From the NCBI GenBank assembly GCA_947383005.1, contig CANDBT010000010.1:1-64000 (forward strand): a stretch of 64,000 bases of DNA, given 5' to 3'. The notes under the pieces are model-generated. The model did no database searches. It was not told the DNA's origin and worked only from the letters and a program-made list of their open reading frames with translations. The position numbers and the translations under genes were made by a program. This document shows, piece after piece, positions 1 to 8,115 of this stretch. How positions within the stretch are numbered: the first letter of the stretch is position 1; every line of letters begins with the position of its first letter. The stretch is from an uncultured bacterium. GTDB lineage: Bacteria > Bacillota > Clostridia > Lachnospirales > Lachnospiraceae.

Positions 1-75
1 AAATAGCTGACATAAACTGTATGCTGTGGATACTAGTCATTCATCTATTATTTATTGTATGAGGAGGTGAAAACT

Positions 76-216
76 ATGCAGAACAACAAGACATTTGAAC
101 CACTGAACAAACAGCAGGATAATATGGCTGATTCCATTATCATTTGCTTTTTGGATTGCGGTGGCGATGATTATTGCGATTCTTGTGATGGCATTTGTAA
201 GCCTACAGCGCATTAA
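76..216 (+). CDS. Cys-rich RiPP precursor peptide, copy 1
   Basis: A 46-aa peptide starting at ATG 76, with GGAGGTGA placed well upstream. Residues 1-23 form an acidic, Cys-free leader containing FEPLNKQQ. Residues 24-46 are the likely core, with five cysteines at 24, 28, 34, 37 and 41 (CDSCDGIC near the end) and a short KPTAH tail. The last four cysteines follow C-x5-C-x2-C-x3-C, the same spacing as in the precursor at 57981-58109. The gene sits directly upstream of four radical SAM genes, the usual place for a RiPP substrate. Thioether or other radical crosslinks to the cysteines are inference. It is not a SCIFF peptide: the cysteine spacing and leader differ. Confidence 0.88.
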   Translation: MQNNKTFEPLNKQQDNMADSIIICFLDCGGDDYCDSCDGICKPTAH

Positions 217-260
217 TTAGCAGCATTTCAAAGATATTATATTGTATGGAGGTGAAAATT

Positions 261-401
261 ATGCAGAACAACAAGACATTTGAACCACTGAATAAACAGC
301 AGGATAGTATGGCTGATTCCATTATCATTTGCCTTTTGGATTGCGGTGGCGATGATTATTGCGATTCCTGTGATGGTATTTGTAAGCCGACAGCACATTA
401 A
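261..401 (+). CDS. Cys-rich RiPP precursor peptide, copy 2
   Basis: A 46-aa near-duplicate of the peptide at 76-216, differing only at residue 16 (Asn to Ser) and residue 25 (Phe to Leu). All five cysteines are kept. Start ATG 261 follows GGAGGTGAAAATT. It lies about 100 bp before the first maturase gene, with a hairpin between them. Two substrate copies may raise precursor dosage or give two slightly different products; residue 25 lies between the first two cysteines, so the second possibility is real. Function as a modified peptide is inferred from context and composition. Confidence 0.88.
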   Translation: MQNNKTFEPLNKQQDSMADSIIICLLDCGGDDYCDSCDGICKPTAH

Positions 402-444
402 TGTAATCCATTATCGAAGTTTATAGATGAATGATTTTTATCAG

Positions 445-478
445 GAATAGATATGTAATATGCATTGCATATCTATTC
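445..478 (+). terminator. Hairpin between precursors and maturase genes
   Basis: GAATAGATATG (445-455) pairs with CATATCTATTC (468-478), an 11-bp perfect stem with a 12-nt loop, followed by TTTAAG. The U-run is short, so this may be a partial terminator or a stabilising 3' end. Such an element would let precursor mRNA exceed maturase mRNA. Locus 2 has a hairpin in the equivalent place. Confidence 0.6.
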
Positions 479-502
479 TTTAAGTAGGAGAAATTGATTA
501 AT

Positions 503-1795
503 ATGTATAAAATTATAAACATAAACAACAATTTATATATTTATTTTTCTTTAACAATGAATTTATTTCCTATTAATAGTTTGGTGGACACTAATATTGC
601 TTCAACAGCTTCTGAAATTGAAATATATTCAATAATAAAAGAACAATTTGTTGATATAGAAAATCAAGAAGACCAGATTTTAGAATTGTTAAGAAATATG
701 AAGAGTAGATATGATGAAACCTGTAAGATTAGTGGAATGCAATTAAATATTGCATATGCATGTAATATGAAGTGTAGGTATTGTTTTGCAGATGATGGAG
801 CTCATCAAAAAAGTGGATGTCTAAGTAACAATATAATAGATGATGTGACGGCGTTTATTGAAAGATATAAAGCGGATACGGTTTTAATTCATCTGGTTGG
901 AGGAGAGCCGCTAATTGATTTCTCAAGTTTTAAAACCGTGGTTTTAATAATAGAAAAGAAGTTGAAACAACATGTGCGTTTTACCACAACCGTAAACGGA
1001 ACACTTCTTAACGATGAAATATTAGGTTTTTTTAATGAACACAATATAGAATATATGGTAAGCCTAGATAGTTATAAAAAGGATATCCATGATTTTCTAC
1101 GGCAAACGAAAAATGGAAGCAGTTCTTATAATAAAATTATGCATGATTTTGTGGCATATAAAGATAAGTATAGATACAATTCATTCCATATCACAGTGAC
1201 TCCATTTAATATCAATTTTTCTGAAACCGTAAAAGCATTATATGATTTAGGAGCTTATCACATCAATATAGATTTTGTTAAATCAAATAATAAGGAATTT
1301 ATATTTGATAATGATAAAATCAGTGTTATTAGTGAGGAATGCAAAAAAGTTGAGGAGATTATTCTTACGTATATCCGAGAAAAAAAAGAAATTAGTTGTC
1401 ATCCAATATTAACTAGAATTGGAAGAATTCATAAAAGAAAGCCTATAATTAGTAGATGTGGAGTATATAGTTCGTTGTTTGCCTGTGATTCATTTGGTGA
1501 TATTTTTCCTTGCGATATGTTAATGTGGGAGAAATATAAATTAGGAGACATTTATACCGGAATTGATCCGGATATTAGAAAGCAATTAGTGAATGATAGT
1601 TCGATCAGTGAGAATTGTGATACGTGTTGGGCGAGATTTCTTTGTGGTGGTGTATGTGCATCTGATAAATTATTATATTCAGGACAAATGTTTATGCTAT
1701 GTGAATTAAAAAAAATATTGTTAGAAACTCGGCTTAGGTTATATGTAAGAATAAGGGAAGAACAATTGGACTTTGATTTTGATAAATATATGTAG
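503..1795 (+). CDS. Radical SAM/SPASM peptide maturase, type B
   Basis: About 430 aa. The radical SAM [4Fe-4S] motif is CNMKCRYC (Cys 87, 91, 94), followed by a GGEPL motif typical of these TIM-barrel enzymes. The C-terminal SPASM-like region contains many cysteines (FPCDMLMW, then CDTCWARFLCGGVC and a final LC), which should bind auxiliary Fe-S clusters. Start: ATG 503 is preferred over TTG 494 because its N-terminus (MYKIINI) aligns with MIKVIEI of the locus 2 homologue at 54988-56292. First maturase of the operon, with 15 bp to the next gene. Predicted to act on the precursors at 76 and 261; the exact crosslink is unknown. Confidence 0.85.
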   Translation: MYKIININNNLYIYFSLTMNLFPINSLVDTNIASTASEIEIYSIIKEQFVDIENQEDQILELLRNMKSRYDETCKISGMQLNIAYACNMKCRYCFADDGAHQKSGCLSNNIIDDVTAFIERYKADTVLIHLVGGEPLIDFSSFKTVVLIIEKKLKQHVRFTTTVNGTLLNDEILGFFNEHNIEYMVSLDSYKKDIHDFLRQTKNGSSSYNKIMHDFVAYKDKYRYNSFHITVTPFNINFSETVKALYDLGAYHINIDFVKSNNKEFIFDNDKISVISEECKKVEEIILTYIREKKEISCHPILTRIGRIHKRKPIISRCGVYSSLFACDSFGDIFPCDMLMWEKYKLGDIYTGIDPDIRKQLVNDSSISENCDTCWARFLCGGVCASDKLLYSGQMFMLCELKKILLETRLRLYVRIREEQLDFDFDKYM

Positions 1796-1810
1796 CAGAA
1801 AGGGGAAAAA

Positions 1811-3169
1811 ATGAACGCAAATTGGATAAAATACATAAAAGAACTGGAATATAAAAATAAATATTATTTTTATGACGGATATAGTGGCAGACTTTTTCAT
1901 TCCAATAAAGAAGAAAATCTCATAATAAAACAAATAAGGTACTATTATGCTATAAATGATTCTAAAAATTTTAATGTGTTTGAGAAAGAAAAAAGTGATG
2001 CGATAAGTAAATTATGTGCAAAAATAAATACTGCATATGACAAAGACGGGCTGAAAAAAAGCTTGCTAGAAAAAGGTTTAGAAGAGAATGCAAACGCCGG
2101 TCTTAATTCACTTTGGATAAATGTGGCCCATACTTGTAATTTGGCATGTAAGTATTGTTTTGTTAATAAAGGGAAATACGATAATTCGGGGGAGTTAATG
2201 ACTTTACAAGTTGCAGAAGATAAAGTGGAGGAATGGTTGATTAATTTGGATGAAAAGCAAAAGGTTTTCAATGTTATTTTCTTTGGAGGAGAACCATTGC
2301 TCAATTTGGATGTTATTAAATATATTGTTCATAAAGTAAATATGCGAATGGAAGAGCTAAAATCCCATTGTATATATTACCTTACTACTAATGGAACAAT
2401 AATGAATAATAAAATTTTAGAATTGCTTGATAATAATGATTTTGTTTTTTCGATAAGTATTGATGGTCTTGATTTTATCCATAATTATAATCGAATTTTT
2501 TTAAATGGGAATGGTAGTTATTCTAAAGTAATGGATAATAGTAAAAAACTACTGGAAATACAGCCTAAAACCATCATTAATATGGTAGTTCGTAAAGAAG
2601 CCATACCACTTATTTCTGAGTCGGTACAATTTCTATGGGAAAAAGGATTTAAAAGTATAAAAGTGGCATTAAGCTTGGAAGAAGAAGTAGTGTTTTCAAT
2701 AGAAGATATTTTTGAATATAGAGATCAAATGGAGAAGTTGGCTAACATAACTTATGAAAATATACTGCATGGAAACGATTGTGTGTTAGAAAATGTAATT
2801 AATGTATTTACTGATTTATCTAAAAGGAGCAATTGTGGCAATTGCGCATTATTTATGAACAGGCTTTCAGTAGTTGATCCAAATGGGAGAAAGTATAAGT
2901 GTTATAAAGAAATATCAGAAAGAGAACAACAAGAGTATAGTCATGTATTTATAGAAGAGTGTGCAAATTGTTGGGCGGTAGCTTTATGTGGTGAAGGGTG
3001 TCCGTTAGATCATAAATTGTATACAAAAGATTTTTATAAAAGAGATAAGATGTTGTGTATTAGCCAAAAGGCGGTATATGATATAGCACTCAAGCTATAT
3101 ATTAAGTTTTTTGAATGTGGCAGTGAACAGCTGAAAAGATTTTTTTTATGGAGGCATACTAATGGATAA
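1811..3169 (+). CDS. Radical SAM/SPASM peptide maturase, type C
   Basis: 452 aa with start ATG 1811 after AAAGGGGA. The cluster motif is CNLACKYC (Cys 109, 113, 116) with FFGGEPLLN downstream. The SPASM region has NCGNC, YKCYKE and CANCWAVALCGEGCP, then a late KMLC. The roughly 100-residue N-terminal extension before the barrel is typical of a peptide-recognition (RRE-like) region, but I cannot prove the fold. The C-terminal pattern GCPxxHxxYTxD is shared with the locus 2 enzyme at 53548-54960, suggesting these two are orthologous. It overlaps the next gene by 8 bp, so the two are translationally coupled. Confidence 0.87.
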   Translation: MNANWIKYIKELEYKNKYYFYDGYSGRLFHSNKEENLIIKQIRYYYAINDSKNFNVFEKEKSDAISKLCAKINTAYDKDGLKKSLLEKGLEENANAGLNSLWINVAHTCNLACKYCFVNKGKYDNSGELMTLQVAEDKVEEWLINLDEKQKVFNVIFFGGEPLLNLDVIKYIVHKVNMRMEELKSHCIYYLTTNGTIMNNKILELLDNNDFVFSISIDGLDFIHNYNRIFLNGNGSYSKVMDNSKKLLEIQPKTIINMVVRKEAIPLISESVQFLWEKGFKSIKVALSLEEEVVFSIEDIFEYRDQMEKLANITYENILHGNDCVLENVINVFTDLSKRSNCGNCALFMNRLSVVDPNGRKYKCYKEISEREQQEYSHVFIEECANCWAVALCGEGCPLDHKLYTKDFYKRDKMLCISQKAVYDIALKLYIKFFECGSEQLKRFFLWRHTNG

Positions 3170-4379
3170 TATTATACAAAAATTTTATGTTGGAAATAAT
3201 GAGTATACATATGTAAGTAATACAGGGGATATACTAAAAAATGATGATATGTGGGATAAAAATGAATCATCAGATTTTTCAGAAGTTGAAACTAGAAGAA
3301 AAATGGTAATATCCAAAGAGCAATGGCTTAATTCAGAGGTATTACAGAGTTTGTGGCTTTCCATATCGCATATGTGTAATATGGTTTGTGAATATTGTTA
3401 TGCAGATGCGGGACAATATGGAAGTATTGAAGCTTTAATGGATTTTGAAACGGCTAAGAATTCCATTGATTTTTTCTTCAAATACTTGAAAAAAGATTCG
3501 AAAAAAATAAAAGTCAACTTTTTTGGAGGAGAACCTTTATTGAATAAAGAAGTCTTTCTGCAATGTGTTGATTATATAAATTATAAAGCTAATGAAATAA
3601 AAAAGGATGTTCGTTATATCATAACGACTAACGGAACGTTAATTGATAATGATATTTTAAACATATTTGAATCTAACCATTTTTTAGTAAATTTAAGTCT
3701 TGATGGAAATATTGAGGCTCATAATTGCAGCAGGTATTTTAAAAATGGACAAGGAACATTTGAAGTTATATGGGGAAAACTTAATATGTTAATGTCAAAT
3801 AATGTTGAAGTCATTGTTAGAATGACATTAACTAAAAAAAATATAAAATTCTTTAGGGATAGTGTGATAGAAATTTGGAATAAAGGAGTTGAGTTGGTTT
3901 ATTTTGCAATGGTGCAGTCGGAAGATAAATGTTTGCAAATTGAAAACCAGGATTTAATTAAATTTGAGAAAGATTTGGAAGAATTAACAAAAATTGAAAA
4001 TCAACGTAATAAGCAAGGTTTAAAAGGTACACTTGGAAACATAATGGAATATGAACATAGAATTGCAAATAGGGTGATTTTAAAAGAATGTAGATTTTAT
4101 AGTTCGTTTACTATTACGTTTACTCCAAATGGAGATATCTATACATGCAATAGAGTAATAGGTGATGATCAGTATGTTGCAGGTAATGTTATCAAAGGAA
4201 TTGATTGGAATAAGCTAAAAAGAGATTATGAATGTCCAGAAATATGCAGGAAGTGTTGGGCAAAACACATATGTGCAGGAGGTTGTCCCATTTCAAGAAC
4301 AGATTTGAATTGCGAGTTTAATAAAATTCTAATAAACGTTGCGATGAAAGATTATATTGAATTAAAAGAAAGGGGTTAA
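3162..4379 (+). CDS. Radical SAM/SPASM peptide maturase, type D
   Basis: 405 aa starting at ATG 3162 within the end of the previous gene, with GGAGG at 3150. The cluster motif is CNMVCEYC (Cys 72, 76, 79) and FFGGEPLLN follows. The SPASM region shows YTCNRV, EICRKCWAKHICAGGCP and a terminal NCEF. It best resembles the locus 2 enzyme at 52241-53548: the same pre-motif block (EQW..., LWLS) and the same C-terminal CEF plus a Lys/Tyr-rich tail. Together with its neighbours it forms a chain of maturases acting on the same peptide; the order of action is unknown. Confidence 0.87.
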   Translation: MDNIIQKFYVGNNEYTYVSNTGDILKNDDMWDKNESSDFSEVETRRKMVISKEQWLNSEVLQSLWLSISHMCNMVCEYCYADAGQYGSIEALMDFETAKNSIDFFFKYLKKDSKKIKVNFFGGEPLLNKEVFLQCVDYINYKANEIKKDVRYIITTNGTLIDNDILNIFESNHFLVNLSLDGNIEAHNCSRYFKNGQGTFEVIWGKLNMLMSNNVEVIVRMTLTKKNIKFFRDSVIEIWNKGVELVYFAMVQSEDKCLQIENQDLIKFEKDLEELTKIENQRNKQGLKGTLGNIMEYEHRIANRVILKECRFYSSFTITFTPNGDIYTCNRVIGDDQYVAGNVIKGIDWNKLKRDYECPEICRKCWAKHICAGGCPISRTDLNCEFNKILINVAMKDYIELKERG

Positions 4380-4389
4380 GGTATTACGC

Positions 4390-5307
4390 ATGAGAAATTT
4401 ATCAACGGGGCTTATTTATACATATAAATGTAATTGTGAATGTGAAATGTGTGGTTTGAATTGTTCACCCTCACGAACTGAAAAAATGACTTTGCAAGAG
4501 GCAAAATTTTATGTTGATGCTTCTTTAGATAATGATATATATTCATTTGGTATTACTGGAGGAGAACCGCTATTATATAAGGATGAAGTATTTGAAATAC
4601 TGAGATATGCTTCAAATAAAGGCGCTAGAAGGATGACGTTAACTACAAACTGTTTTTGGGCAGAAAATATGGAAAGTGCTTATGTTATAATGAAAAAACT
4701 AAAACAAAGTGGATTAAGTCATATGACGATTAGTTATGATGAATTTCATAATCAATACATACCAATCCAACGAATCAAAAACGTTCTTAAAGTATCTCAA
4801 GAAATAAACTTGCGGGTAACCATTGGTAGTGTAGTTGTTAAAAATGATTCCTTGTTTTTTGATTTACTTAGAGAAGTACAGGAGGAGGCATTGGAACACA
4901 GCATTACGCTTTATAATTTGCAACTTACTGGAAGAGCTGAAAAAAAATATAATCGTGAGATGGTTTATAGAAAATTAAATTTGAATAATTGTCCAGCAGG
5001 AAAAACTTTGACAATTACACCTGAAGGATATGTATATCCCTGTTGTTCATTGTATGCAATTAATTCCGGTAAAAAATATGGAAATATTAAGCATGAAAAT
5101 CTAAAAGATATTATAAATAGAATAATGCAAAATAAACACCTGCAACACATATATGATATGGGTGTAGGAACATACTATCAGGTTATTGTTGAAAAGTTAT
5201 TAAACAAAAAATTTAATGATGAATGTGAAGTATGCATGAGCGTCTTTAATGGGTTAACTGCCGAGGAGCGAGAATTATGTTTGATGAATTCAAAAGAGGT
5301 AAAATAG
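4390..5307 (+). CDS. Short radical SAM protein, type E
   Basis: 305 aa, clearly shorter than the neighbouring maturases. It begins almost directly with the barrel: YTYKCNCECEMC gives the CxxxCxxC set at Cys 14, 18 and 21, followed by CSP and EKMTL. ITGGEPL follows near residue 60. The C-terminal part has CPAGKTLTITPEGYVYPCC and a late ECEVC, so auxiliary cluster binding is possible but the SPASM domain is reduced. The locus 2 homologue at 51255-52190 has the same block (YTYKCNAECKMC, CSPKR). Both are last in their maturase run, which points to a distinct shared step. It overlaps the ABC gene by 31 bp. Confidence 0.85.
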   Translation: MRNLSTGLIYTYKCNCECEMCGLNCSPSRTEKMTLQEAKFYVDASLDNDIYSFGITGGEPLLYKDEVFEILRYASNKGARRMTLTTNCFWAENMESAYVIMKKLKQSGLSHMTISYDEFHNQYIPIQRIKNVLKVSQEINLRVTIGSVVVKNDSLFFDLLREVQEEALEHSITLYNLQLTGRAEKKYNREMVYRKLNLNNCPAGKTLTITPEGYVYPCCSLYAINSGKKYGNIKHENLKDIINRIMQNKHLQHIYDMGVGTYYQVIVEKLLNKKFNDECEVCMSVFNGLTAEERELCLMNSKEVK

Positions 5308-6980
5308 ATGTTATTCAATTTATTAACACCATTAAAAAAAAGGAATTTGTATCTCAATTCTTAATATGCAATATTTATTTAGTTGTGTACTCTTTATTAA
5401 GTGTATTATATCCATATTTGTTAAGTAGAGTCATTGATCAAGGGATAGTGAATGTTAATTATTATAAATTATGTATAGACATTGGAGTGATTGTTGCAGT
5501 ATCTTGCATCATGGCGATTACATTTTATATAAAAAATGTCAATTTTACAAGGTTGGGACAAGAGTTTGTAATATATATAAAGGGAAAAATATTCAAACAA
5601 TTTCGTAATTATGATGAAAATTTCTTTGAAAAATACAGTAGTGGGCAGATATTGGCAATAATAGAAAATGATATTGATACTGTTAAAAATATAATTACTG
5701 CAAACTTGAGTAGTCTAATAGTTAATTTAATATCAGTTATAGGCATGAATTTCATATTATATTGGTTAAACAGAGAAATATTCTTAGGAACATTATTTCT
5801 TTTACTTATATATTCAATATATCAATTTAAAAATGGGAAAAAAATAAAGAAAGAAGCTTTGTTGGTAAGTGAAAAAAGAGGAGATTTATATAACTATACT
5901 GAAGAATTAGTAAATGACTATATGGATGCTAGATCCATGAATGCCATAGGGTATTTATTAAAAAAATATCAAAGGAGTAACGAACAATATTATTTGGACG
6001 AATTGAAATTTACCAAACTGCAGCAGAAGGCTATTGTTAGTGGATTGATTATCCAGTCGATAGGAATAGCTGGAGTTTTATTTTATGGTGGTGGACGGAT
6101 AGTTCAAGATAAAATGACGATAGGAACCTTATTTTCATTAGTCGTTTATTGTCAAAGAATATATGCTCCAATATTGTCTATTTCTGGAAATTATGCTCAA
6201 TTGAAAAACCTCTTAGCCTCAATACATAGGATTAACTTATTATTAAATGATAAAACGATAGATTGTAAAGTAGAAAATGAAAAAGAATTAGTAAAATGTT
6301 CAAGTATTATATTGAATAATGTATCATTTGGAAGAGGAGGTCATAGACTGGTTGAAAACATTAATGTTAGAATAGAAGCTAATGACAAAATAGGGATAAT
6401 CGGGGAAAACGGAGCGGGAAAAACGACGTTAGTCAAAATGTTGTTTAGAGAAAAAAATGATTATGAAGGAAATATTCTTTTAAATAAAATGAATTTGTCA
6501 TACTTAAATTCAGAAATTATAAGTAAGAATATAATGTATTTGCCACAAAGTAGCCTAATATTTGAAGATACCATACGAAATAACATTTTATTAGGTAATG
6601 AAATTAAAATAAATAAAACAATAGAAGAAATTGTGCAATTAGTAGGACTCGAGGAAGATATAAATAGATTTGAAAATGGATTAGATACTAAATTAGGAAC
6701 TAATGGGGTTGTGCTGTCGGGAGGACAAAAAAGGAAAATATCTTTGGCGAGAGTTTTTGTTCAATTTCCAGCAGTGCTTATATTAGATGAACCTACTGCT
6801 GATTTAGATTATAAAAGCGAAGAATATATTTGTGATAATATTTATCAAATTTTTTCTGATAGAATCGTCATAGTTATAACACATCGGAAAAAAGTACTGG
6901 AGAAATGTAATCGTATTTTAGAAATAAAGAACAAAAGAATTTCTATTTTTAAAAATTGTGAAATAAATAATAAAATGTAG
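5277..6980 (+). CDS. ABC exporter (fused membrane and ATPase domains)
   Basis: 567 aa. Residues 1-310 carry about six hydrophobic segments of an ABC-transporter type 1 membrane domain. The ATPase domain follows, with Walker A GENGAGKT (376-383), signature LSGGQ (480-484), Walker B LILDEPT (501-507) and switch His 536. There is no N-terminal C39 peptidase domain, so leader removal must be done by another enzyme. Start ATG 5277 has GAGGAG eight bases upstream and lies inside the end of the previous gene, so the two are co-expressed. Likely exporter of the modified peptides and possibly self-immunity; locus 2 has no counterpart of this type. Confidence 0.9.
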   Translation: MFDEFKRGKIDVIQFINTIKKKEFVSQFLICNIYLVVYSLLSVLYPYLLSRVIDQGIVNVNYYKLCIDIGVIVAVSCIMAITFYIKNVNFTRLGQEFVIYIKGKIFKQFRNYDENFFEKYSSGQILAIIENDIDTVKNIITANLSSLIVNLISVIGMNFILYWLNREIFLGTLFLLLIYSIYQFKNGKKIKKEALLVSEKRGDLYNYTEELVNDYMDARSMNAIGYLLKKYQRSNEQYYLDELKFTKLQQKAIVSGLIIQSIGIAGVLFYGGGRIVQDKMTIGTLFSLVVYCQRIYAPILSISGNYAQLKNLLASIHRINLLLNDKTIDCKVENEKELVKCSSIILNNVSFGRGGHRLVENINVRIEANDKIGIIGENGAGKTTLVKMLFREKNDYEGNILLNKMNLSYLNSEIISKNIMYLPQSSLIFEDTIRNNILLGNEIKINKTIEEIVQLVGLEEDINRFENGLDTKLGTNGVVLSGGQKRKISLARVFVQFPAVLILDEPTADLDYKSEEYICDNIYQIFSDRIVIVITHRKKVLEKCNRILEIKNKRISIFKNCEINNKM

Positions 6981-7187
6981 TATATCATTAAAAACTTTGA
7001 ATTATTATTTTGCGGAATGTGTTCGTGAGGGAGGATGGATGTAGTGGGATTAAAGTGATAAAATAAATAAGAATATAGCAGTTTGGTAGAATCTGAAAAT
7101 ATTTTATGTAATTAAGAAAATAAATACCATTTGAGTGAAATAAATACTGTTTTTTCTAAACCCATACCAACCCGTCAAAATTACTAG
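6981..7187. other. Intergenic, end of RiPP locus 1
   Basis: AT-rich spacer after the ABC gene. No ORF longer than a few codons, no clear terminator and no repeat was seen. It separates the AT-rich RiPP locus from the pilus operon promoter, so it is a plausible junction of two different acquisitions. Confidence 0.5.
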
Positions 7188-7216
7188 TTGCAAACCTCAA
7201 AAATTTTTTATATAAT
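7188..7216 (+). promoter_or_regulatory. Sigma-A type promoter of the pilus operon
   Basis: TTGCAA (7188-7193), 17 bp, then TATAAT (7211-7216). Predicted transcription start near 7224, giving a leader of roughly 190 nt before the pilin gene. Confidence 0.7.
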
Positions 7217-7223
7217 TACCTCT

Positions 7224-7380
7224 GTTATTATTGCGAGGGGATAGCCAATGCGAGCTGTCCATGAGAGAAAAATTCCTGGGGACAGGTAGTTTGCGGGGAG
7301 TATTATACCCGCATTATTAAAAAATACTATATCTGCAGTCCATGAAAACCGGCAGGCAAATGAGCTTGCCGATTTTTTAT
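7224..7380 (+). promoter_or_regulatory. Structured leader RNA with terminator (candidate riboswitch/attenuator)
   Basis: Between promoter and pilin gene the RNA can form these elements: a 7-bp stem GGATAGC/GCTGTCC (7239-7245/7254-7260); a hairpin GCGGG/CCCGC (7293-7297/7308-7312) whose loop AGTATT (7299-7304) can pair with AATACT (7323-7328) as a pseudoknot; and a terminator CGGCAGGC/GCTTGCCG (7350-7357/7364-7371) followed by ATTTTTT. GGACAG (7280-7285) can also pair with CTGTCC (7255-7260), which would open the first stem. That is the logic of a switch. It does not match the c-di-GMP class I or II consensus as I remember them. The ligand is unknown. Confidence 0.55.
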
Positions 7381-7412
7381 GTATAAAATATTTATTTTAA
7401 GGAGGAATAACC

Positions 7413-7643
7413 ATGAAAAAGATTTTAAAGAAGATTGAAAACAAAGGTCAGTCCGCAAGGAACAAGATTCAGAACGTGATACAGGATCAGACAGGTGAAA
7501 ATTATGTGGACGTTGGTGTTAAAATTCTAATTGCAGTCGTTATCGGTGCTCTTTTGCTTGCCGGACTGTATGCTCTTTTTGGAGATGTCGTTATGCCGAC
7601 ACTGGAGCAGCGTATCACAGAGATGTTCAATTACGCAGGCTGA
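7413..7643 (+). CDS. Flp/type IVb-like pilin subunit
   Basis: 76 aa, the typical size of a small Flp-family pilin. A basic N-terminal stretch (MKKILKKIENKGQSARNK) precedes a GENYVDVGVKILIAVVIGALLLAGLY hydrophobic segment, of which about residues 38-60 are membrane-spanning, and a short polar C-terminus. First gene of the operon, ATG 7413 after AAGGAGG, with a 1-bp overlap with the peptidase gene. Processed by the next gene's product and assembled by the Tad ATPase and platform proteins further on. The cleavage site cannot be placed with certainty. Confidence 0.72.
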   Translation: MKKILKKIENKGQSARNKIQNVIQDQTGENYVDVGVKILIAVVIGALLLAGLYALFGDVVMPTLEQRITEMFNYAG

Positions 7644-8068
7644 TGACACCTATGATCATCTGGGCAGTAAAGGGCAGCGTCCTGTTTGTACTGCTCATTA
7701 TAACATCTTATCACGATATAAAAACCCGGCAGATACCGGATATTTATAGTATGATGTTAGCTTTGCTGGCAATATGCGTTCCACATTATGAGAATCTGTG
7801 GGGCGTTTTTTGTTGCCTTCCTTTTCTCATTGCGGCAATAAGCGTGGGAGGGATTGGCGGCGCAGACATTAAAATCATGGGTGCTGCAGGTATGGTGATT
7901 GGTCTTATCCCGGGAATATCCGCAATGATAATCGGGCTTTTGGGTATGATAGCGTTTCACTTCGGAAGAAGTCTGCTTCTGGGGAAGATGCAGTGGAAAC
8001 AGTCATATCCACTAATTCCGTTTTTATCGGTAGGTATCATCAGCATGTATTTGCTGCAGATGCCTTGA
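7643..8068 (+). CDS. Prepilin peptidase, A24 (TadV/CpaA) family
   Basis: 141 aa, a small integral membrane protein with about four to five hydrophobic segments. The two aspartates expected in A24 aspartic peptidases are visible: SYHDIKTRQIPD near residue 25 and GIGGADIKIMGA near residue 75 (GxGD-like loop). The methylase domain of the long PilD form is absent, as in TadV. Starts at ATG 7643, overlapping the pilin stop codon. It would remove the leader of the pilin and the TadE-like pseudopilins at the cytoplasmic face. Confidence 0.85.
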   Translation: MTPMIIWAVKGSVLFVLLIITSYHDIKTRQIPDIYSMMLALLAICVPHYENLWGVFCCLPFLIAAISVGGIGGADIKIMGAAGMVIGLIPGISAMIIGLLGMIAFHFGRSLLLGKMQWKQSYPLIPFLSVGIISMYLLQMP

Positions 8069-8115
8069 AATTATAGAAAGTAAAGTGTTTTTACACGACA
8101 AGATTGGAGGAAACA

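Larger units (their letters stand above)
62..401 (+). repeat. Tandem duplication of the RiPP precursor gene
   Basis: A unit holding a Shine-Dalgarno site (GGAGGTGAAAA) and a 46-codon gene occurs twice with a 185-bp period, the start codons being at 76 and 261. The copies differ by a few silent changes and two amino acids. The spacer between them is AT-rich and not obviously repeated. This is a recent tandem duplication of the substrate gene of the downstream radical SAM operon. Confidence 0.9.

Noticed and set aside
76-401. SCIFF (six Cys in forty-five) peptide
   Set aside because: Five or four cysteines with other spacing, another leader, and several maturases rather than the single SCIFF maturase.
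7224-7380. c-di-GMP riboswitch upstream of the pilin
   Set aside because: The class I core and class II consensus elements as I remember them are missing. It is kept only as an unnamed structured leader.
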